The translations under genes and the position numbers were made by a program. From positions 86,517-150,516 of the forward strand of contig NZ_BPMK01000014.1 in assembly GCF_019656455.1 (NCBI RefSeq): 64,000 nt of DNA, written 5' to 3'. Below, piece after piece: positions 18,636 to 27,586 of this stretch. The notes under the pieces are model-generated. The model was not told the origin of the DNA and did not search any database. It was given only the letters and a program-made list of their open reading frames with translations. The DNA comes from Noviherbaspirillum aridicola. Its GTDB lineage: Bacteria > Pseudomonadota > Gammaproteobacteria > Burkholderiales > Burkholderiaceae_D. Each line of letters begins with the position of its first letter. Within the stretch, counting starts at the first letter, position 1.

Positions 18636-20307
18636 GCAGGACATGGACGACATCGAGCGCACGCTGCGCGAGATCCGCGAGGGCTGGGCCGCGAAGCTGC
18701 CGCAACGGCTCGACGAGATCCGCCTGGCGCTCGAGGCGTGCGAGACGGCAGCGGAGCGCAGCGCCTGCGAGCCGCTGCGCGCCCTGCTGCACACCCTGTC
18801 CGGGTCGGCCGGCAGCTTCGGCTTCGCCGAACTCGGCATGAAAGCGACCGGGCTGGAGCTTATGCTCAATGCCTACCTGGCCGGCGAGACCGCCGGCTTC
18901 CAGCCGATCGCGGACGGCACGCGGCAGATGCTCGACTTCGCCATGCGGCAGCTGGCGCCGCAGCAGATGCCGTCACCGGCGCCGCCACAGGTGTCGTCAC
19001 CGGCACCACAACAGGCACCGCCGCAGGCGGACACCTCGCCCGCCGATCCGTCGCCGCCGGCGAGCCGGCTGGTCTACCTGGTGCAGGACCATGCGGACAA
19101 CGAGGTGGCGACCCAGCTGCTGCACTTCGGCTATGACGTGCGCGCCGTCGACGACCTCTCCCGGCTGCAGGGCTGCATACGCGCGCAGCCGCCGGCGGCG
19201 GTGATCATCGACCTTGCCTTCCCCGAAGGCATCATGCGCGGCGCGGACGAACTCGTGCGCATCCGCCGCGAAGACGGCGCCCGCTGCGCCTCGGTCTTCA
19301 TCTCCACCCGCAGCAACTTCAGCGCGCGGCTGGCGACGGTGCGCGCCGGCGCCGACAGCTATTTCGCCAAGCCGCTCGACATGGTGGCGCTGGTGGACCG
19401 GCTCGACGCGATGATCCAGCGCGACGCCAGCCCCGCCTACCGGGTGCTGGTGGTGGACGACGACGCCGACATCGCCGATTTCCACGCCGCGGTGCTGCGC
19501 GCCGCCGGCATGGAGGTGCGGGTGCTTTACCGGGCCGCCGACGTGCTCGACATGCTCGGCGACTACCGCCCGGAGCTGATCCTGATGGATGTCTACATGC
19601 CGGACTGCGACGGCACCGAGCTGGCGCGGCTGATCCGCCAGGACGACCGCCATCTCGACGTGCCCATCGTGTTCCTGTCGAGCGAGAGCGACTACGGCAG
19701 GCAGCTGGAGGCGATCGAATCCGGCGCCGACGATTTCCTGTGCAAGCCGATCAAGCCGGCCCACCTGGTGTCGGCGCTGAGCTCGCGCGCGCGCCGCTAC
19801 CGCGCGCTGCGCAGCCTGATCATGCGCGACAGCCTGACCGGCCTGCTCAACCACTCGGCGCTGAAGGAACAGCTGGCGCGGGAATGCGCGCGCGCCGCCC
19901 GCAGCGGCACGCCGGCGGCGCTGGTCATGCTCGACATCGACCGCTTCAAGCAGATCAACGATGCCTACGGCCACCCGGTCGGCGACCAGGTGATCCGGGC
20001 GCTGGCGCGGCTGCTGCAGCAGCGGCTGCGGCGGGGCGACATCATCGGGCGCTACGGCGGCGAGGAATTCGGCGTGATCATGCCGGGCACCGGCACGGCC
20101 GCCGCGCAGAAAGTGATCGACGGCATCCGGGAATCCTTCGGCAAGCTGCGCCACCACGCGGAGCACGAGGATTTCGGCGCCAGCTTTTCCGCCGGCGTGA
20201 GCCAGACCGACGCGGGCAACGCGGACCCGGAGGCGCTGCTGCGGCGCGCGGACGCGGCCCTGTACGAGGCCAAGCGCCAGGGCCGGGACCGGGTGATCCT
20301 CGGCTGA
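18628..20307 (+). CDS. HPt-REC-REC-GGDEF diguanylate cyclase
   Basis: This 559-aa protein starts with an HPt domain (1-110, phospho-His55 in LLHTLSGSAGSFGF). A Pro/Gln-rich linker (112-145), receiver 1 (147-265, Asp195, Lys248; its acidic pocket is reduced, QD instead of DD), receiver 2 (271-390, Asp321, Lys373) and a GGDEF domain (398-559) follow. The active site is GGEEF at 477-481, and the RxxD inhibitory site RRGD is at 468-471, five residues upstream as is typical. It therefore links a phosphorelay directly to c-di-GMP synthesis: the HPt domain can take phosphate from the hybrid kinase and pass it to a receiver in the same chain. It is the third gene of the operon. Confidence 0.92.
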   Translation: MPEQDMDDIERTLREIREGWAAKLPQRLDEIRLALEACETAAERSACEPLRALLHTLSGSAGSFGFAELGMKATGLELMLNAYLAGETAGFQPIADGTRQMLDFAMRQLAPQQMPSPAPPQVSSPAPQQAPPQADTSPADPSPPASRLVYLVQDHADNEVATQLLHFGYDVRAVDDLSRLQGCIRAQPPAAVIIDLAFPEGIMRGADELVRIRREDGARCASVFISTRSNFSARLATVRAGADSYFAKPLDMVALVDRLDAMIQRDASPAYRVLVVDDDADIADFHAAVLRAAGMEVRVLYRAADVLDMLGDYRPELILMDVYMPDCDGTELARLIRQDDRHLDVPIVFLSSESDYGRQLEAIESGADDFLCKPIKPAHLVSALSSRARRYRALRSLIMRDSLTGLLNHSALKEQLARECARAARSGTPAALVMLDIDRFKQINDAYGHPVGDQVIRALARLLQQRLRRGDIIGRYGGEEFGVIMPGTGTAAAQKVIDGIRESFGKLRHHAEHEDFGASFSAGVSQTDAGNADPEALLRRADAALYEAKRQGRDRVILG

Positions 20308-20425
20308 ACTTCCGCGAGGACGGAGCGACCCCTGCACTCGCCGCGCACGGGCACACGCGAAACGCAAATCTGCTCTAGTATTGCGTAATTCCGCACGAAC
20401 GTGCTTTTTTCACGGTGATGCCAGC

Positions 20426-21988
20426 ATGCCTGTCCAGTTCGATGACGTTTTTGAGCAGCCTTTCGAAACCCTGCCGCGGCTGATCCGCCTGCATGCCCAG
20501 GCCACGCCGGCCCGCGCGGCGCTGGTGCAGGACGGCAGGCAGCTGAGCTATGCCGAGCTGGACGCGCTGATGGACCGCATCGCCGCCGCCCTGCAGCGCG
20601 ACGGCGTGCGGCCGCGCGAGGCCATCGCCATCTGCGCCGGCACCTCGATCGCCTACGCGGCGCTGTTCCTCGGCAGCCTGCGCGCCGGCGTGGCGGTGGC
20701 GCCGCTGGCGCCTTCCTCCTCGCCCGAAAGCCTGGCCGGGATGGCGGCCGACGCGGAGGCGCGCCTGCTGTTTCTCGACAGCGCGGTGCACGAGGCGATG
20801 GCGCCGGTGCGCGCCGGCCTGGCGCAGCCGCTGATCGCGCTCGACGACGGCGGCTTCGGCACCGGCTTCGAGGCCTGGCTGGCGCCGCAAGGCAGCACGC
20901 CCGAGCCGGTGGAGATACAGCCGCACTGGCCGTTCAACATCATCTATTCCTCCGGCACCACCGGCGCGCCCAAGGGCATCGTGCAGCCGCATTCGATGCG
21001 CTGGACCCACGTGAACCGCGGCCGCATCAATGGCTACGACTCGCAGTCGGTATCGCTGATCTCCACCCCGCTGTATTCCAACACCACGCTGGTCTGCTTC
21101 TTCCCCACCATCGGCCTCGGCGGCACCGTGGTGATGATGGCGAAGTTCGACGCCGGCAAATACCTGGCGCTGGCGCAAGAGCACCGCGTCACCCACACCA
21201 TGCTGGTGCCGGTGCAGTACCAGCGCATCATGGCGCGCGAGGACTTCGGCGATTACGACCTGTCCTCGTTCAAGATGAAGTTCTGCACCAGCGCGCCGTT
21301 CCCGGCCGCGCTCAAGGCCGACATCCTGCGCCGCTGGCCGGGCGGCCTGATCGAGTACTACGGCATGACCGAGGGCGGCGGCACCTGCATGCTGATCGCG
21401 CACGAGCATCCCGACAAGCTGCACACCGTCGGCCAGCCGGCGCCGGGCCACGACATCCGCCTGATCGACGACAATGGCCGCGAGGTGGCCCCGGGCGAAA
21501 TGGGCGAAGTGGTCGGGCATTCGCCGGCGATGATGGCCGGCTACCACAAGCAGCCGCAGAAAACCGCCGAGGCGGAATGGTACGACCCGAGCGGCAAGCG
21601 CTTCATCCGCACCGGCGACGTCGGCCGCTTCGACGAGGACGGCTTCCTGACCCTGTTCGACCGCAAGAAGGACATGATCATCTCGGGCGGCTTCAACATT
21701 TATCCGAGCGACCTCGAGGCGGTGCTGCAGCAGCATCCGGACGTGGCCGAGGCGGCGGTGGTCGGCGTGGCCTCGCAGCGCTGGGGCGAGACGCCGGTCG
21801 CCTATGTGGTGCCGAGGAACCCCGGGCTCGACGCGCAGTCGCTGCTGGAATGGACCAACGAGCGCCTGGGCAAGACCCAGCGCCTGGCCGCCATCGAATT
21901 CACCGAGGTGCTGCCGCGCAGCGCCATCGGCAAGGTGCTCAAGCGCGAACTGCGCGAACAGTTTCCCACCGCAGGAAAAAACCTCTAA
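20426..21988 (+). CDS. AMP-forming acyl-CoA synthetase (class I adenylate-forming enzyme)
   Basis: The 520-aa product has the adenylation P-loop YSSGTTGAPKG at 174-184, the A5 motif EYYGMTEGGG, the A7/A8 region (IRTGDVGRFDEDGFLTLFDR; DMIISGGFNIYPSDLEA) and the catalytic A10 lysine in RSAIGKVLKREL. It activates a carboxylic acid, probably a fatty or aromatic acid, to its CoA thioester; the substrate is not evident. ATG 20426 (MPVQFDD) was chosen over an in-frame ATG at 20381 because homology begins here and GGTGA lies about 8 nt upstream. A thioesterase II gene follows after 15 bp, so both act on acyl-CoA pools. Confidence 0.9.
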   Translation: MPVQFDDVFEQPFETLPRLIRLHAQATPARAALVQDGRQLSYAELDALMDRIAAALQRDGVRPREAIAICAGTSIAYAALFLGSLRAGVAVAPLAPSSSPESLAGMAADAEARLLFLDSAVHEAMAPVRAGLAQPLIALDDGGFGTGFEAWLAPQGSTPEPVEIQPHWPFNIIYSSGTTGAPKGIVQPHSMRWTHVNRGRINGYDSQSVSLISTPLYSNTTLVCFFPTIGLGGTVVMMAKFDAGKYLALAQEHRVTHTMLVPVQYQRIMAREDFGDYDLSSFKMKFCTSAPFPAALKADILRRWPGGLIEYYGMTEGGGTCMLIAHEHPDKLHTVGQPAPGHDIRLIDDNGREVAPGEMGEVVGHSPAMMAGYHKQPQKTAEAEWYDPSGKRFIRTGDVGRFDEDGFLTLFDRKKDMIISGGFNIYPSDLEAVLQQHPDVAEAAVVGVASQRWGETPVAYVVPRNPGLDAQSLLEWTNERLGKTQRLAAIEFTEVLPRSAIGKVLKRELREQFPTAGKNL

Positions 21989-22003
21989 CCATCCGCAACG
22001 TCC

Positions 22004-22867
22004 ATGATCGACCCGACGCTCCACAACACCGAAGAAATCCTCAGGCTGCTGCAACTCGAGCAGCTCGATACCGACCGCTACCGCGGCCAGAGCCACTTCA
22101 TGGGCAGCCCGAACGTGTTCGGCGGCCAGGTGCTCGGCCAGTCGCTGCACGCGGCCGGCGTCACCGTGCCGGGACGACGCGTGCATTCGCTGCACTCGCT
22201 GTTCATCCTGCCCGGCAATCTCAAGCTGCCGATCGAGTATGAAGTCGAGCGCGTGCGCGACGGCGGCAGCTTCAGCACCCGGCGCGTGGTGGCGACGCAG
22301 GAAGGCAAGCGCATCTTCGTGATGTCCGCCTCCTTCCAGCAGGAAGAGGAAGGCCTGTCGCACCAGAAGCCGATGCCGCCGACGCGCGACCCGGACACGC
22401 TGGAGTCGAGCATCGTCAAATGGAAGCAGAGCGCCAGCAGCGGCCGGCGTCCGTTCCAGCCGGTGCCGGTCGACTTCCGCGCCGACCATGCGGGCGACAT
22501 CTACGACGGCCATGACGGCAAGCCGAGCAAGCAGGTGTGGACGAAATCGCCGCTGGCGCTGCCGGACGACGCGCTCACGCATGAGACCCTGTTCGCCTAT
22601 GTCTCCGACTACGGCTTCCTGTGGACCTCGCTGCAGCCGCACGGCATCCGCATGGGCGACCCGCGCCTGCAGATCGCCTCGCTTGACCATACAATCTGGT
22701 TTCACCGGCCGTTCCGCATGGATGAATGGCTGCTGTTCGCGATGGACAGCCCGAACGCCTCCGGCGGGCGCGGCCTGTGCCTCGCGCACGTGTACAACCG
22801 GAAGGGCGAACTGGTGGCGACGATGGCGCAGGAAGGCCTGATCCGCCTGCGCGAAAAGCGCGCCTGA
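22004..22867 (+). CDS. tesB: Acyl-CoA thioesterase II
   Basis: This 287-aa protein has the double hot-dog TesB architecture: an N-terminal domain (YRGQSHFMGSPNVFGGQVLGQ; RRVHSLHSLFILPG) and a C-terminal domain with the catalytic triad residues in SLDHTIWFHRPFRMDEW (Asp), GGRGLCLAHVYNRKG and ATMAQEGLIR (Gln). It hydrolyses medium to long acyl-CoA esters to the free acid and CoA. It follows an acyl-CoA synthetase gene by 15 bp in the same direction and is probably co-transcribed with it and with the TauE/SafE permease 32 bp downstream. Confidence 0.93.
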   Translation: MIDPTLHNTEEILRLLQLEQLDTDRYRGQSHFMGSPNVFGGQVLGQSLHAAGVTVPGRRVHSLHSLFILPGNLKLPIEYEVERVRDGGSFSTRRVVATQEGKRIFVMSASFQQEEEGLSHQKPMPPTRDPDTLESSIVKWKQSASSGRRPFQPVPVDFRADHAGDIYDGHDGKPSKQVWTKSPLALPDDALTHETLFAYVSDYGFLWTSLQPHGIRMGDPRLQIASLDHTIWFHRPFRMDEWLLFAMDSPNASGGRGLCLAHVYNRKGELVATMAQEGLIRLREKRA

Positions 22868-22899
22868 CCTCCGTCTCTGACTCGATAACAGGAAAAACA

Positions 22900-23673
22900 A
22901 TGGATGTGCTGCTGTCGCCCGAAGTGCTGGCGATGCTGTTTGCCGCTGCCACGATCGCGGGCTTCGTCGATGCGATCGCCGGCGGCGGGGGCCTGATCAC
23001 GATCCCGGTGCTGCTGCTGGCGCAGGTGCCGCCGCTGCATGCGCTGGCCACCAACAAGCTGCAGGGCAGTTTCGGCTCGCTCACCGCCTCGGTGATGGCG
23101 CTGCGGCGCGGCCTGGTGAAATGGTCGGACATGCGCGCGCTGTTCGTCGCCTCGCTGATCGGGGCCGGTCTCGGCGCCTGGGCGGTGCAGTTCGTGCAGG
23201 CGCAGACGCTGGACGTGGTGATTCCCTTCGTGCTGGTGTCGATCGCGCTCTACTTCCTGCTGGCGCCGGGCGCCGGCGCCATCGACAGCGCGCCGCGCAT
23301 GCAGCCCGGCGCCTACCGCGGGGTGGTGGTGCCGGGCATCGGCTTCTATGACGGCATGTTCGGGCCAGGTACCGGTTCCTTCTTTTCGCTCGCCGGCGTG
23401 GCGCTGCGCGGCTACAACCTGGTAACCGCCACCGCCCAGGCCAAGGTGCTCAACTTCGCCAGCAACATCGCCTCGCTCGCGGTCTTCATCGCCGGCGGCA
23501 AGGTGTTGTGGGTCGCCGGCGCCGCCATGATCTGCGGACAGGTGCTGGGTTCCTGGGCGGGATCCCACGCGATGGTGCGCGGCGGCACCAGGCTGATCCG
23601 GCCGATGATCGTCACCGTATGCTTCGTGATGCTCGGCCGTTATCTCTGGCAGAAGGGCTTGCTGCCTTTCTGA
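22900..23673 (+). CDS. TauE/SafE (TSUP) family membrane permease
   Basis: This 257-aa protein has about eight hydrophobic helices and the duplicated TSUP signature: FVDAIAGGGGLITIPVLLLA near the start with ALATNKLQGSFGSLTAS, and the second-half equivalent GFYDGMFGPGTGSFFSLAGV with ATAQAKVLNFASNIASLAVF. TSUP proteins export or import sulfur-containing organic anions or sulfite; some are uncharacterised. ATG 22900 follows AGGAAAAACA with a ribosome binding site about 6 nt away. It lies in a run of co-directional metabolic genes (tesB upstream, flavin-dependent oxidoreductase downstream). A link with the nearby cysteine synthase gene is only speculative. Confidence 0.88.
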   Translation: MDVLLSPEVLAMLFAAATIAGFVDAIAGGGGLITIPVLLLAQVPPLHALATNKLQGSFGSLTASVMALRRGLVKWSDMRALFVASLIGAGLGAWAVQFVQAQTLDVVIPFVLVSIALYFLLAPGAGAIDSAPRMQPGAYRGVVVPGIGFYDGMFGPGTGSFFSLAGVALRGYNLVTATAQAKVLNFASNIASLAVFIAGGKVLWVAGAAMICGQVLGSWAGSHAMVRGGTRLIRPMIVTVCFVMLGRYLWQKGLLPF

Positions 23674-23721
23674 CGGAATCCGCGTCCCGGCGCGCTGTCC
23701 AACCGCGAACACGGTGCTTCC

Positions 23722-24720
23722 ATGAAACAGCTCAAAGACATCCCGCTTTCCATCCTCGACCTGTCGCCCATCCGCCAGGGCGGCAGCGCGGCCGACGCCT
23801 TCGCGCGCACCCGCGACCTGGCGCAGCATGCCGAGCGCTGGGGCTATCACCGCTACTGGCTGGCGGAACACCACGGCATGCCCGGCATCGCCTCCGCCGC
23901 CACGGCGGTGGTGATCGGCCATGTCGCCGGCGCCACCTCCACCATCCGCGTCGGCTCCGGCGGCATCATGCTGTCCAACCACGCGCCGCTGGTGATCGCC
24001 GAACAGTTCGGCACCCTGGAGTCGCTCTATCCGGGCCGCATCGATCTCGGCCTCGGGCGCGCGCCCGGCTCCAGCCAGGCGACGATGCGGGCCTTGCGCC
24101 GCACGCTGCAGGGCGACGACGAATTTCCGCAACAGCTCGACGAGCTGCGCAATTTCCTGCAGCCGCGGGTGGCCGAGCCGCGCGTGCGGGCGGTGCCGGG
24201 CGAAGGCCTGGACATTCCGATCTGGCTGCTCGGCTCGAGCGACTTCTCGGCCCAGCTCGCCGCCCATCTCGGCCTGCCGTTCGCCTTTGCCGGCCAGTTT
24301 TCGCCGGCCTACATGCAGGCCGCGCTCACGCTCTATCGGCGGGGCTTCCGGCCGTCGCCGACCCTGGCCAAGCCGTATGCGATGGTCGGCCTCAACGTCT
24401 ATGCCGCCGACACGACGGAAGAGGCGCACTATCTGTCGACCTCGCACCAGCAGATGCATGTCAACCTGATCCGCGGCGTGCCCGGGCAGATGGCGCCGCC
24501 GGTACGCAGCATGGAAGGTCTGTGGACGCCGCACGAACAGGCCTCGGTGGAAGCCACGCTGCGCGCATCGATCATCGGCGACCCCGCCACGGTGCGCACG
24601 CAGCTGCAGGCCTTCCTCCACGAGACCCAGGCCGACGAGCTGATCGTCAACTCGATGATCTACGACCACGGCGCCCGCCTGCGCTCCTACGAAATCCTCG
24701 CCGAAGCAAGAAGCGCGTGA
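23722..24720 (+). CDS. Luciferase-like monooxygenase (LLM class, flavin-dependent)
   Basis: The 332-aa protein is a TIM-barrel flavin-dependent oxidoreductase of the bacterial luciferase superfamily (MsnO8-like LLM group). It begins [20 protein letters not shown] and shows family segments [48 protein letters not shown] and the late [19 protein letters not shown]. Such enzymes use reduced flavin and oxygen or F420; no substrate can be given. It is the last of four co-directional genes. Its stop is followed within 10 bp by a heptamer tandem repeat. Confidence 0.88.
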   Translation: MKQLKDIPLSILDLSPIRQGGSAADAFARTRDLAQHAERWGYHRYWLAEHHGMPGIASAATAVVIGHVAGATSTIRVGSGGIMLSNHAPLVIAEQFGTLESLYPGRIDLGLGRAPGSSQATMRALRRTLQGDDEFPQQLDELRNFLQPRVAEPRVRAVPGEGLDIPIWLLGSSDFSAQLAAHLGLPFAFAGQFSPAYMQAALTLYRRGFRPSPTLAKPYAMVGLNVYAADTTEEAHYLSTSHQQMHVNLIRGVPGQMAPPVRSMEGLWTPHEQASVEATLRASIIGDPATVRTQLQAFLHETQADELIVNSMIYDHGARLRSYEILAEARSA

Positions 24721-24730
24721 GCCGTCCTCT

Positions 24731-24765
24731 GTAGCCTGCAACCTGTAGCCTGTAACCTGTAACCT
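24731..24765. repeat. Five tandem copies of a 7-bp unit (GTARCCT)
   Basis: Units are GTAGCCT, GCAACCT, GTAGCCT, GTAACCT and GTAACCT, followed by a decayed sixth unit beginning GTGAC. The array lies between the luciferase-like gene and the Kef antiporter gene, 56 bp before the latter's start. Seven is not a multiple of three, but the array is non-coding, so copy-number change would alter spacing upstream of the antiporter gene. Confidence 0.8.
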
Positions 24766-24820
24766 GTGACACACTTGCGGTTCCCGCCGCCTCGGCGGGA
24801 GTCTCTCAAGGATAGTGTTC

Positions 24821-26560
24821 GTGGAAGCCCATCAGGCCTTGCCTTATTTGCGGGAAACGCTGGTTTTTCTCGCCCTCACCGGGATCCTGATCCCATTGCT
24901 GCAACGCCTGCGCGTCAACCAGGTGCTCGGCTTTCTCGCCGCCGGCACCCTGGTCGGCCCCTTCGGTCTCGGCCTGTGGGCCGGCGATCATCCGTGGCTG
25001 GCCATGTTCACCTTCACCGAGCGCGAAGGCGTGGCCATGCTCGGCGAGATCGGCGTGCTGTTCCTGATGTTCATGATCGGCCTGGAGCTGTCGGCCGAGC
25101 GGCTGTGGGCGCTGCGGCGGCTGGTGTTCGGCGCCGGCACCGTGCAGGTGTTCGTCAGCGCCGCCATCATCGGTGTCATCGCATGGAGCTTCGGCAACAG
25201 CATCGAGTCCGCCTTCATCCTCGGCTCGGTGCTGTCGCTGTCGTCCACCGCGGTGGTGATGCAGCTGATGACCGAGCGCCGCACGCTCGGCACGCCGCTC
25301 GGACAGGCCGGCTTTTCCATCCTCATGCTGCAGGACCTGGCGGTGGTGCCGCTGCTGATCCTGCTCGGCGTGCTCGCCAAGGGCACCAGCGAAGGCATGG
25401 TCACGCTGGTCGTGCTCACCCTGGCCAAGTCGGTGGCGGCGATCGCGCTGATCTACCTGCTCGGCCGGCGCGTGATCCGGCCGCTGTTCCATTCCTTCAC
25501 GCAGCAGCGCCAGCCCGACGTATTCATGGCCCTGACCCTGCTGAGCACGCTCGGCATCGCCGCCCTGACCGAGATGGCCGGGCTGTCGATGGCGCTCGGC
25601 GCCTTCCTCGCCGGCCTGCTGCTGGCGGAAACCGAATTCAAGCACGAGGTCGAAGTCACGATCGAGCCTTTCAAGGGCCTGCTGATGGCGCTGTTCTTCA
25701 TGTCGGTCGGCATGGCGATCGATGTGCGCGAGGTCGCCAGATCGCCGCTCTGGCTGCCGCTGTCGGTGATCGGCCTGTTCATCATCAAGACGCTGGTGAT
25801 CGCGGTCATCCTGCGCATCGGCGGCTTCAACTGGGGCCGGGCGGTGGAGGGCGGCAGCCTGCTCGGGCAGGGCGGCGAATTCGCCTTCATCGTGGTCGGC
25901 TTCACGATGGCGAGCAAGCTCATGCCCGCCGATACGGGACAGTTCATCATGCTGGTGGTCAGCCTGTCGCTGTTCGCCACGCCCGCCGTCGCGCGCGCCG
26001 GCCGCGCCTTCGGCGACTGGTGGGAGCGGCGCCATCCGGACCATCCCGGCCAGCTCGATGCAGCCGTCGCAGAGCCGGTCGCGGGACGGGTCATCATCGC
26101 CGGCTTCGGCCGCGTCGGGCAGCTGGTGGGCCAGATGATTTCCGCCCAGGGCGTGCCCTGGGTCGCCTTCGAAACCAATCCGCGCGTGGTCGGCAAACTG
26201 CATGCATCCGGGCTGCCGGTCTATTTCGGCGACGCCGCCCGGCTCGAGCTGCTCAACAAGGCGCACGCGGAAGAGGCGGCCGCCATCGTGCTGACCATGG
26301 ATCACCCGGCCTCGGCCCTGCATGCGGTCAAGGCGATCCGGCGCGCGTATCCGAAGGTGCCGCTGTTCGCCCGCTCGCGCGACGAGCGCCACGCGCTGGC
26401 GCTCAAGCAGGCGGGGGCCTCCTACGTGATCCCGGAAACACTGGAAACCGGACTGCAGCTGTCGGCCTTCGTGCTGCAGTCGCTGGGCGTCGGCGAGGGC
26501 AAGGCGGCGCACGTGGTGCAGGTCGAGCGCGACCGCCGCATCGCGGAGCTGCATGGATAA
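24821..26560 (+). CDS. Kef-type monovalent cation:proton antiporter with TrkA-N domain
   Basis: This 579-aa CPA2 antiporter has about twelve membrane helices (residues 10-385), including the conserved stretch LSLSSTAVVMQL and the ion-binding region GFSILMLQDLAVVPLL, followed by LLLAETEFKHEVE. A C-terminal RCK/TrkA-N nucleotide-binding domain starts near residue 424 (VIIAGFGRVGQLVG). It is KefB/KefC-like; glutathione gating cannot be judged from sequence. GTG 24821 is chosen because AAGGA (24808-24812) is 8 nt upstream. A GTG at 24815 is only 2 nt from that site. The stop is 27 bp before cysK, so the two may be co-transcribed. Confidence 0.9.
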   Translation: MEAHQALPYLRETLVFLALTGILIPLLQRLRVNQVLGFLAAGTLVGPFGLGLWAGDHPWLAMFTFTEREGVAMLGEIGVLFLMFMIGLELSAERLWALRRLVFGAGTVQVFVSAAIIGVIAWSFGNSIESAFILGSVLSLSSTAVVMQLMTERRTLGTPLGQAGFSILMLQDLAVVPLLILLGVLAKGTSEGMVTLVVLTLAKSVAAIALIYLLGRRVIRPLFHSFTQQRQPDVFMALTLLSTLGIAALTEMAGLSMALGAFLAGLLLAETEFKHEVEVTIEPFKGLLMALFFMSVGMAIDVREVARSPLWLPLSVIGLFIIKTLVIAVILRIGGFNWGRAVEGGSLLGQGGEFAFIVVGFTMASKLMPADTGQFIMLVVSLSLFATPAVARAGRAFGDWWERRHPDHPGQLDAAVAEPVAGRVIIAGFGRVGQLVGQMISAQGVPWVAFETNPRVVGKLHASGLPVYFGDAARLELLNKAHAEEAAAIVLTMDHPASALHAVKAIRRAYPKVPLFARSRDERHALALKQAGASYVIPETLETGLQLSAFVLQSLGVGEGKAAHVVQVERDRRIAELHG

Positions 26561-26587
26561 CAAGACAGACCTGAAAGGAGAACCTCA

Positions 26588-27520
26588 ATGAAGATCGTCA
26601 ACGATGTCACGCAACTGATCGGCAACACGCCGCTGGTGAGGGTGCGCAAGCTGGTGCCCGAGGGCGGCGCGAACGTGGTCGCCAAGCTGGAGTTCTACAA
26701 CCCGGCGCACAGCGTCAAGGACCGCATCGGCGTCGCCATGATCGACGCCGCGGAAAAGGCGGGCAAGATCGGTCCCGACACCATCATCGTCGAACCCACC
26801 AGCGGCAACACCGGCATCGCGCTGGCGATGGTCTGCGCGGCGCGCGGCTACCGCTGCGTGCTGACGATGCCGGAAACCATGAGCAAGGAGCGCCGCATGC
26901 TGCTGCGCGCCTACGGCGCCGAGCTGATCCTGACGCCCGGCCCAGAAGGCATGGGCGGCGCGATCAAGAAGGCGGAGGAAATGGCGGCCTCCGACCCGCG
27001 CTATTTCATGCCGCAGCAGTTCAAGAACCCGGCGAATCCGGAAGTGCACCGCAACACCACTGCCGAGGAAATCTGGCGCGACACCGACGGCCAGGTGGAC
27101 ATCCTGGTGGCGGGCATCGGCACCGGCGGCACCATCACCGGCGTGGGCGAAGTGATCAAGGCGCGCAAACCCTCGTTCCAGTGCATCGCGGTCGAGCCCG
27201 ATGCCTCGCCGGTGCTGTCCGGCGGCGCCAAGGGACCGCACCCGATCCAGGGCATCGGCGCGGGCTTCGTGCCCGACATCCTCAACACGAAGATCTACGA
27301 TGAAGTGGTCCGGGTGAAGAACGACGACGCCTTCGAATTCGCCCGCCGCGCCGCGCGCGAGGAAGGCCTGCTGGTCGGGATTTCCTCCGGCGCCGCGCTG
27401 TGGGCGGCGGCCCAGGTGGCGGCGCGCCCGGAGAACAAGGGCAAGCTCATCGTCACCATCATTCCCTCGTTCGGCGAGCGCTATCTGAGCACCCCGCTGT
27501 TCGCCAACCTGACGGACTGA
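26588..27520 (+). CDS. cysK: Cysteine synthase (O-acetylserine sulfhydrylase)
   Basis: This 310-aa PLP enzyme makes cysteine from O-acetylserine and sulfide. Catalytic Lys44 lies in [11 protein letters not shown], the substrate-binding loop is TSGNTG (71-76), and the PLP phosphate loop is GTGGTITG. The C-terminal SSGAALW segment holds the serine that contacts the pyridine nitrogen. AAAGGAG precedes ATG 26588. The length fits CysK/CysM proteins; the start [21 protein letters not shown] fits CysK-like enzymes in Burkholderiales, although a CysM assignment cannot be excluded. A canonical terminator follows the stop. Confidence 0.9.
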   Translation: MKIVNDVTQLIGNTPLVRVRKLVPEGGANVVAKLEFYNPAHSVKDRIGVAMIDAAEKAGKIGPDTIIVEPTSGNTGIALAMVCAARGYRCVLTMPETMSKERRMLLRAYGAELILTPGPEGMGGAIKKAEEMAASDPRYFMPQQFKNPANPEVHRNTTAEEIWRDTDGQVDILVAGIGTGGTITGVGEVIKARKPSFQCIAVEPDASPVLSGGAKGPHPIQGIGAGFVPDILNTKIYDEVVRVKNDDAFEFARRAAREEGLLVGISSGAALWAAAQVAARPENKGKLIVTIIPSFGERYLSTPLFANLTD

Positions 27521-27543
27521 GCGCAGTCCACGCTTCAAGTCGA

Positions 27544-27570
27544 ACGGCCCGCGAGTGCGGGCCGTTTTTT
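27544..27570 (+). terminator. Rho-independent terminator after cysK
   Basis: A perfect 9-bp stem, ACGGCCCGC (27544-27552) and GCGGGCCGT (27557-27565), with a GAGT loop is followed by a six-T run. It closes the cysK transcript before the convergent receiver gene. Confidence 0.88.
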
Positions 27571-27586
27571 CTTCACTGCCGCCGGC

